Below, in pieces: positions 58,642-64,000 of a DNA stretch of 64,000 bases (position 1 is its first letter; every line of letters begins with the position of its first letter). The DNA is from Nonomuraea helvata (GTDB lineage: Bacteria > Actinomycetota > Actinomycetes > Streptosporangiales > Streptosporangiaceae), in assembly GCF_039535785.1 (NCBI RefSeq), contig NZ_BAAAXV010000008.1, positions 806,001 through 870,000 on the forward strand, in the 5' to 3' direction. The notes under the pieces are model-generated. The model was not told the origin of the DNA and searched no databases. It was given only the letters and a program-made list of their open reading frames with translations. The position numbers and the translations under genes are program-made.

Positions 58642-59292
58642 ATGGCGATCAACGAACTGAGCCCCGACGAGCTGCTCACCACCACCCGCAGCGTGCGCAA
58701 GCGCCTCGACCTCACCCGTCCCGTCTCCATGGACCTGGTGCGCGAGTGCCTGGAGGTCGCGCTCCAGGCGCCCACCGGCGGCAACCGGCAGGGCTGGCAC
58801 TGGATCGTGGTGACCGACCCCGAGCTGCGCGGGACGATCGGCGACTACTACGCCCGCTCGCTGCGGACCTACTTCGAGTCCGGCGCCGCCGCCGGTTCGC
58901 AGTTCCAGGACGACCCGGCCAGGGCGGCGACGCAGCAGCGCGTGTCCGAGAGCGCCGCCTACCTGGGCGAGCACATGGGCGACGTGCCGGTGCTGGTGAT
59001 CGGCTGCATCACGCTGCCGGGCGGCGGCCTGCCGCAGGGCAATCAGGCGGGTCTGTGGGGGTCGCTGCTCCCCGCCGCCTGGAGCTACATGCTCGCCGCC
59101 CGGGCCCGCGGGCTCGGCACGGCCTGGACGACGCTGCACCTGGCGTACGAGAGCGAGATCGCCGAGCTGCTCGGCATCCCGGACGACGTCCGCCAGGGCG
59201 TGCTCATCCCGACCGCCCACTACCTCGGTGAGACGTTCGGGCCCGCGGGGCGGCAGCCGCTCGACGAGGTGCTGCACGTCGATCGCTGGTAG
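58642..59292 (+). CDS. Nitroreductase-family flavoprotein
   Basis: A 216-residue FMN-dependent oxidoreductase. FMN contacts: TRSVRKRLD near residue 15, QAPTGGNRQGWHWIVV near 45, and ARGLGTAWTTLHL near 155. Such enzymes reduce nitro, quinone or flavin substrates with NAD(P)H; substrate unknown. Placed 21 bp after the LacI gene, probably outside the sugar system. No ribosome site; CATCAT about 7 bases upstream may be a -10 of a leaderless transcript. Confidence 0.9.
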   Translation: MAINELSPDELLTTTRSVRKRLDLTRPVSMDLVRECLEVALQAPTGGNRQGWHWIVVTDPELRGTIGDYYARSLRTYFESGAAAGSQFQDDPARAATQQRVSESAAYLGEHMGDVPVLVIGCITLPGGGLPQGNQAGLWGSLLPAAWSYMLAARARGLGTAWTTLHLAYESEIAELLGIPDDVRQGVLIPTAHYLGETFGPAGRQPLDEVLHVDRW

Positions 59293-59402
59293 GCGCGCGG
59301 CCCAGAGAGGACGGCGCCTCCTCACACGTGATGAAATGTCCGCAGAAATCGGGGATTCGGAAAATAGGATCACGGATCTAGCCACCGACCGAGGAGCCGA
59401 CA

Positions 59403-60233
59403 GTGCCCGAGAGCGAGCAGGAGCGCGCGCCCCGCGGGATCGACACGACCAAGCCCAGTGTCTCCCGCGTCTACGACTACATGCTCGGCGGCAAGGACAA
59501 CTACGAGATAGACCGTCAGGTGGCCGCGGCCGCGCTGAAGATCGCTCCTGACGCGCGCGAGGCGGCCAGGGCGAACCGGGAGTTCCTGCGGCGCACGGTC
59601 CACCACCTGGCGGCCGAGGCGGGGATCCGCCAGTTCCTGGACATCGGCTCGGGCCTGCCCACCCAGGGCAACGTGCACGAGATCGCCCAGGCGGTCGCCC
59701 CGCAGTCGAGGGTCGTGTACGTCGACCACGACCCGATCGTGCTCGTGCACGGCCGGGCCCTGCTCGCCGTGGACGCCAGCACCACGATCGTCGAGGCCGA
59801 CGCCCGCGAGCCGGAGAAGATCCTCGAGGACCCGAAGACGCGCTCCCTGATCGACTTCGACCAGCCGGTCGGGCTGCTGATGTTCGGGATCCTGCACCAC
59901 CTGGCCGACGACGAGGACCCGGCCGGCGTCGCGGCCGCCCTGCTCCGGCCGCTCGCCTCGGGCAGCCACATGGTGATCTCGCACTTCCATAACCCGGGCG
60001 AGGCGCGTCCCGAGGTGTCGGAGCAGGCGTACGAGGCGGAGAGGATCTTCAACGAGCACCTCGGCACCGGCCGGTGGCGCACCCGGAAGGAGATCCTCTC
60101 CTACTTCGACGGCCTCGAACTGCTGGAGCCCGGCCTGGTGCCGCTGCCCGAGTGGCGCCCGGGCAGTGACGACCGCGCCACGCCGGGCATCACGTACCAC
60201 ACCTTCGTCGGGGGCGTGGCACGCAAACCCTAG
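59403..60233 (+). CDS. DUF574 SAM-dependent methyltransferase (copy B)
   Basis: A 276-residue paralogue of the protein at 48901-49728: RVYDYMLGGKDNYEIDR, QFLDIGSGLP, VVYVDHDPIVLVHGRALL, FGILHHLADDEDP, SHFHNP. Motif II Asp and the post-motif HH are kept. GTG start with GAGGAG 6 bases upstream. Its TAG shares bases with the convergent GH1 stop, leaving no terminator space between them. Substrate unknown. Confidence 0.92.
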   Translation: MPESEQERAPRGIDTTKPSVSRVYDYMLGGKDNYEIDRQVAAAALKIAPDAREAARANREFLRRTVHHLAAEAGIRQFLDIGSGLPTQGNVHEIAQAVAPQSRVVYVDHDPIVLVHGRALLAVDASTTIVEADAREPEKILEDPKTRSLIDFDQPVGLLMFGILHHLADDEDPAGVAAALLRPLASGSHMVISHFHNPGEARPEVSEQAYEAERIFNEHLGTGRWRTRKEILSYFDGLELLEPGLVPLPEWRPGSDDRATPGITYHTFVGGVARKP

Positions 60234-61615
60234 CCGGGCAGCTTGCCGGCGGCGACCACGTCGCGGTACCAGTGGGCGCTGTCCTTCCAGACGCGCTCCA
60301 GCGTGCCGGGCTCCACGCGGACGATGCCGAACCGCTTGGAGTACCCGTGCGCCCACTCGAAGTTGTCCATGAGCGACCACACGAAGTATCCGCGCACGTC
60401 CGCCCCGGCCGAGATCGCCTCGGCCACGGCGGTCAGGTGCCGGTGGAGGTAGTCGACGCGCCGCTCGTCGTGGACCCGCCCGTTGGGCGTCACGACGTCG
60501 GCGAACGCGGCGCCGTTCTCGGTGATCATCGTGGGCATGGCGGGGTAGTCACGGTGCAGCCGCAGCAGCAGCTCGGTCAGGCCGGTCTCGTCGATGTTCC
60601 ACCCCATCTCGGTGTACGGGCCCGGCTGCTGGACGAACTCGACGTTCTCGCACGCGATCCACGGCGAGGCGGCCCCGTCCTGGTGCCCGTCGGCGGTCGA
60701 CCGGTCGGAGGAACCGTCCCACCGGCGCACGAGCGTGGGGTTGTAGTAGTTGACCCCCAGCACGTCCAGCGGCTGGCACGCGGCGGCCTCGTCGCCGTCG
60801 CGCACGAACGACCAGTCGGTCACCGACGCGGTGTCGGCGATGAGGTCGCGCGGGTAGGCGCCCTCCAGCATGGGGCCGAGGAAGGCCCGGTTGGCCAGCG
60901 CGTCCACCTGCCGCACGGCGTCGGCGTCGGCCTCGGACACGCCGCGAACGTGGTGCAGGTTGAGCGTGACCGACATCTGCGCGGCCGGGTCGACGACCGC
61001 GCGCAGCGCCTGGACGGCCAGGCCGTGGCCGAGGTTGAGGTGGTGCACTGCGGCCAGCGCGGCGGCGGGCTCGGTCCTGCCGGGGGCGTGCACGCCGGAG
61101 GCGTAGCCCAGGTAGGCCGAGCACCACGGCTCGTTCAGGGTGATCCAGGTGCGCACGCGGTCGCCGATCGTCTCGCCCATGAGGGCCGCGTACTCGGCGA
61201 AGCGGTAGGCGGTGTCGCGGGTGACCCAGCCGCCCGCGTCCTCCAGCTCCTGCGGCAGGTCCCAGTGGTAGAGGGTGGCGACGGGGGCGATCCCGCGGGT
61301 CAGCAGCCCGTCCACCAGCCGCTCGTAGAAGTCCAGCCCCGGCCGGTTGGCCGTGCCGTTCGGGCGGACGCGCGGCCAGGAGATCGAGAACCGGTACGCG
61401 CCCACGCCCAGGGCGGAGAGGATGTCCAGATCCTCCTCCAGCCGGTGGTAGTGGTCACAGGCCACGTCGCCGGTGTCGCCACCCGCCACCAGACCCGGGG
61501 TGTGGGAGAAGGTGTCCCAGATCGACGGGCCGCGGCCGTCCTCGTTCCAGGCGCCCTCCACCTGGTAGGCGGCGGTGGCGGTGCCCCACACGAAGTTCTC
61601 GGGGAATGTGGGCAT
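60230..61615 (-). CDS. GH1 beta-glucosidase
   Basis: A 461-residue family 1 enzyme. N-terminal FVWGTATAAYQVEGAWNEDGRG, acid/base Glu162 in TLNEPWC, nucleophile Glu366 in MITENGAAF, and the aglycone-side end YFVWSLMDNFEWAHGYSKRFG are complete. It removes terminal beta-glucose from oligosaccharides in the cytoplasm; with alpha-xylosidase and beta-galactosidase it completes a xyloglucan set. Starts 18 bp after the GH31 stop, with AAGGAG 5 bases before the ATG, so they are one operon. Confidence 0.95.
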   Translation of the reverse strand: MPTFPENFVWGTATAAYQVEGAWNEDGRGPSIWDTFSHTPGLVAGGDTGDVACDHYHRLEEDLDILSALGVGAYRFSISWPRVRPNGTANRPGLDFYERLVDGLLTRGIAPVATLYHWDLPQELEDAGGWVTRDTAYRFAEYAALMGETIGDRVRTWITLNEPWCSAYLGYASGVHAPGRTEPAAALAAVHHLNLGHGLAVQALRAVVDPAAQMSVTLNLHHVRGVSEADADAVRQVDALANRAFLGPMLEGAYPRDLIADTASVTDWSFVRDGDEAAACQPLDVLGVNYYNPTLVRRWDGSSDRSTADGHQDGAASPWIACENVEFVQQPGPYTEMGWNIDETGLTELLLRLHRDYPAMPTMITENGAAFADVVTPNGRVHDERRVDYLHRHLTAVAEAISAGADVRGYFVWSLMDNFEWAHGYSKRFGIVRVEPGTLERVWKDSAHWYRDVVAAGKLPG

Positions 61616-61633
61616 GCTGCTCCTTAAAGGTCC

Positions 61634-63919
61634 TTACAGGGTGATCTCAATGTCGTCGCCCTGGGTGGTCTCCGTCGCCTGGCGTTCTCCGAAGAGCCGC
61701 AGGCTCCAGCTCTTGGGCGCGCCCGCCACGCGCCGGGCCCGGACGCGGTCGCCCGTGCGCGACACCTCGAAGACGGCGGCTGCGCCCCCGTCGGTGGGCA
61801 CGTCGGTGGGCACGTCGGGGGCAGGCACGGTGACGGTGCGGCGGGCGCCGTCGGGGAGGCGGTAGGCGTTCAGGGTGACCCCGTCGGCGTAGTCGTAGTC
61901 GGGCCGGTCCTCGCGGGCGCCCGTCGGCACCACGGCACCCGGCCGCACCAGCAGCGGCAGGCTATCGAATCCGTGCCGCTCGGTACGCCACCCGGGTCCG
62001 CTCACGCTCTCCCCGCCGAGCAGCGGCGTCCAGTCGCCTTCCGGGACGTAGTACGAAATTTCACCATCCGCCGACATGACGGGCGCCACCAGCAGGTCGG
62101 GCCCGAGCATGTACTGCGCGTCCAGATAGTCGCAGCCCCGGTCCTCGGGGAACTCCAGCCGCATGGCCCGCATCATCGGCAGCCCGTCGGTGACCGCCTC
62201 GACCGCGGCGCCGTACAGGTACGGCATGAGCCGCGCCTTCAGCCGCGTGAACGACCGCAGCACGTCCACCGACTCCTCGTCGAACAGCCACGGCACCCGG
62301 TACGAGCCGCTCCCGTGCAACCGGCTGTGCGACGACAGCAGCCCGAAGGCCACCCACCGCTTGAACACGGCCGGATCGGGCCGCCCCTCGAAACCGCCGA
62401 TGTCGTGGCTCCAGAACCCGAACCCGGCCAGCCCCAGGGACAGCCCGCCCCGCAGCGACTCGGCCATCGCCTCGAACGTCGACTCGCAGTCGCCGCCCCA
62501 GTGCACCGGCAGCCGCTGCCCGCCCACCGTGGCCGAGCGGGCGAACAGCACGGGCGCGCCCCGCTCGGCCAGCACCTCGTGCACGGCCCGGTTGTAGAGC
62601 AGCGTGTAGTAGTTGTGCATGCGTTCGGGATCGGAGCCGTCGGCGTAGACCACGTCGGTGGGGATGCGTTCGCCGAAGTCGGTCTTGAACGCGTCCACCC
62701 CCATGTCGAGCAGCCCGCGCAGCTTGCCCGCGTACCACTGCCTGGCGGCCGGGGAGGTGAAGTCCACCAGCGCCCGGCCCGCCTGCCAGTGGTCGTCCTG
62801 CCAGACGGTCCCGTCGGGCCGGCGCAGCAGGTGACCCGCCTCGGCCCCCTCGTCGAACAGCCGCGACGCCTGCCCGATGTACGGGTTGATCCACAGGCAG
62901 ACCCGCAGCCCCCGCTTCTTGAGCCGCCGGATCATGCCCTCGGGGTCGGGGAACACCTCCGGGTCCCACTCGAAGTCGCACCACCGGTACGGCCGCATCC
63001 AGAAGCAGTCGAAGTGGAACACGCTCAGCGGCAGGTCCCGCTCGGCCATCCCGTCCACGAACGACGTCACCGTCGCCTCGTCGTAGTCGGTGGTGAACGA
63101 CGTGGACAGCCACAGCCCGAACGACCAGGCGGGCGGCAGCGCGGGACGGCCGGTCAGCGCGGTGTAGCGGCGCAGGATGTCCTTCGGCGTGGGTCCGTGG
63201 ATGACGAGGTACTCGAGGTCGTGGCCCTCGACGCTGAACTGCACCTGCGACACCGACTCCGAGCCGACCTCGAACGACACGCGCCCGGGATGGTTGACGA
63301 ACACGCCGTAGCCGCGGTTGGTGAGGTAGAAGGGGATGTTCTTGTAGGCGAGGTCGCTGCTGGTGCCGCCGTCCTCGTTCCAGATGTCGACGGACTGCCC
63401 GTTGCGCACGAAGGCGCCGAACCGCTCGCCCAGCCCGTACACGAGCTCCCCGGCGCCGAGGCGGAGCTGGTCGACCATGAAGTGACGGTCGTCGGCGTCA
63501 CGCATGGCGGCGAGGCTCCTGCCGCCGCTGCGGGTCAGCTCGCGCCCGTCCGCGCTGAAGGTCATCTCCCACGGCGCGTCCCTGCGCACCCGCACGGTGA
63601 GCGCGCCGCTGGTCAGGCTCGCCTGCTCGCCGTCCACGGCGATGTCCACGTCCGGGGCGTCGTCGCGTACCTCGAAGGCGGGGGCGGCGGGGACGGATCC
63701 GGCGAAGTGCACCGTGCGTACGCGGATCACGTCCGGCATCGGGGACGACAGGTCCACCCGCAGCACCGGGCCGTCGAGCGTGTGGCCCCGGCGGGTGATG
63801 GGCCTGGCCGGGGCCAGGATCCGCAGCGAGCCGGCGGCCGCGGTCACGTCGTGGGCCTGCGCGGCGTAGTGGGCCCGCACCCCGGGACGCAGCCGCCAGT
63901 AGCCGTCCTTGAACTTCAT
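61634..63919 (-). CDS. GH31 alpha-xylosidase (YicI-like)
   Basis: A 761-residue family 31 enzyme. The start MKFKDGYWRLRPGV and catalytic region are those of YicI alpha-xylosidases: nucleophile Asp414 in FKTDFGERIPTDV (Asp416 in YicI), acid/base Asp477 in VHWGGDCES, with GFGFWSHDIGGFEG and RLHGSGSYRVPW. Alpha-xylosidases strip xylose from the non-reducing end of xyloglucan oligomers. FDCFWMRPYRWCDFEWDP includes the Phe/Trp/Met typical of xylosidase specificity. No signal peptide. ATG overlaps the stop of the preceding gene as ATGA and is followed downstream by GH1. Confidence 0.95.
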   Translation of the reverse strand: MKFKDGYWRLRPGVRAHYAAQAHDVTAAAGSLRILAPARPITRRGHTLDGPVLRVDLSSPMPDVIRVRTVHFAGSVPAAPAFEVRDDAPDVDIAVDGEQASLTSGALTVRVRRDAPWEMTFSADGRELTRSGGRSLAAMRDADDRHFMVDQLRLGAGELVYGLGERFGAFVRNGQSVDIWNEDGGTSSDLAYKNIPFYLTNRGYGVFVNHPGRVSFEVGSESVSQVQFSVEGHDLEYLVIHGPTPKDILRRYTALTGRPALPPAWSFGLWLSTSFTTDYDEATVTSFVDGMAERDLPLSVFHFDCFWMRPYRWCDFEWDPEVFPDPEGMIRRLKKRGLRVCLWINPYIGQASRLFDEGAEAGHLLRRPDGTVWQDDHWQAGRALVDFTSPAARQWYAGKLRGLLDMGVDAFKTDFGERIPTDVVYADGSDPERMHNYYTLLYNRAVHEVLAERGAPVLFARSATVGGQRLPVHWGGDCESTFEAMAESLRGGLSLGLAGFGFWSHDIGGFEGRPDPAVFKRWVAFGLLSSHSRLHGSGSYRVPWLFDEESVDVLRSFTRLKARLMPYLYGAAVEAVTDGLPMMRAMRLEFPEDRGCDYLDAQYMLGPDLLVAPVMSADGEISYYVPEGDWTPLLGGESVSGPGWRTERHGFDSLPLLVRPGAVVPTGAREDRPDYDYADGVTLNAYRLPDGARRTVTVPAPDVPTDVPTDGGAAAVFEVSRTGDRVRARRVAGAPKSWSLRLFGERQATETTQGDDIEITL

Positions 63920-64000
63920 GCCTCTCCTCGGACGAGGGCCGCGACGGCCTGCGGTGCCAGCGTGATCCGGCCGGCCACGGCCGATCCGGTCAGCAGGTCC
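63916..64000 (-). CDS. 3' end of a glycosidase-like gene, probably GH42 beta-galactosidase
   Basis: Only 27 codons and the stop are in the window: DLLTGSAVAGRITLAPQAVA then ALVRGEA. The phrase DLLTG...v.L.P..V matches the C-terminal end of GH42 beta-galactosidases and some other glycosidases. Its stop overlaps the GH31 start (ATGA), so it belongs to the same operon. The family call is tentative because no catalytic part is present. Confidence 0.5.
   Translation of the reverse strand, partial: DLLTGSAVAGRITLAPQAVAALVRGEA

Overview
This is a high-GC window (strong G/C third-position bias, frequent GTG starts, ATGA-type gene overlaps, TAnnnT -10 boxes) from an actinomycete. The layout of the suf operon with a Rieske ferredoxin, DUF574 methyltransferases, an acVLRF1-type protein and many LacI-controlled sugar loci fits Streptosporangiales (Nonomuraea-like). 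That placement is inference; no rRNA or other taxonomic marker is present.

Layout. 1-3279: 3' part of a suf operon (sufD end, Rieske ferredoxin, sufC, sufS, sufU, DUF59 factor). 3280-5650: DEAD-box RNA helicase with a structured leader. 5708-14927: mannan-type locus with two paralogous LacI regulators, GH2 beta-mannosidase, an ABC sugar importer without ATPase and a CE7 acetyl esterase. Three promoters here share a homologous core in which a palindrome fills the -35/-10 spacer. 15028-16200: hisE-hisG. 16296-19655: ABC-2 transporter plus a NarL-type two-component system. 19659-22194: degenerate EAL-CBS protein, acVLRF1 release-factor-like hydrolase, Uma2 nuclease-like protein.

22265-31585: a compact rhamnogalacturonan-I locus that mirrors the Bacillus yes/yet/lpl genes: LacI, YesU-like DUF1961, YesL-like DUF624, lipoprotein, two permeases, YesT-like acetylesterase, YetA-like lyase. 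Four LacI-type sites share TGAnnCGnTTCA. 31621-34594: ABC-F ATPase with a possible translational attenuator, small HTH protein, enoyl-CoA hydratase-like protein. 34805-39426: ABC exporter, sulfotransferase, LD-carboxypeptidase, hypothetical protein. 39543-41850: UvrA-like gene broken by a +1 shift in a C6 run. 41964-51174: aminotransferase, SpoIIE phosphatase, a radical-SAM-like protein without the Fe-S motif behind an AT-rich promoter, haloalkane dehalogenase/HxlR pair, sirtuin, YchJ, DUF574 methyltransferase, secreted Pro/Ala/Lys repeat protein. 51301-64000: kinase-like phosphotransferase, then a xyloglucan-type locus: GH42, ABC importer, LacI, GH1, GH31 alpha-xylosidase and the end of another glycosidase-like gene, with a nitroreductase and a second DUF574 gene inserted.

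The window thus holds three independent plant-cell-wall sugar systems (mannan, pectin RG-I, xyloglucan), each with its own LacI regulator and importer. None encodes an importer ATPase, which implies a shared MsiK-like ATPase elsewhere. No tRNA, rRNA, CRISPR array, insertion sequence or prophage was seen.
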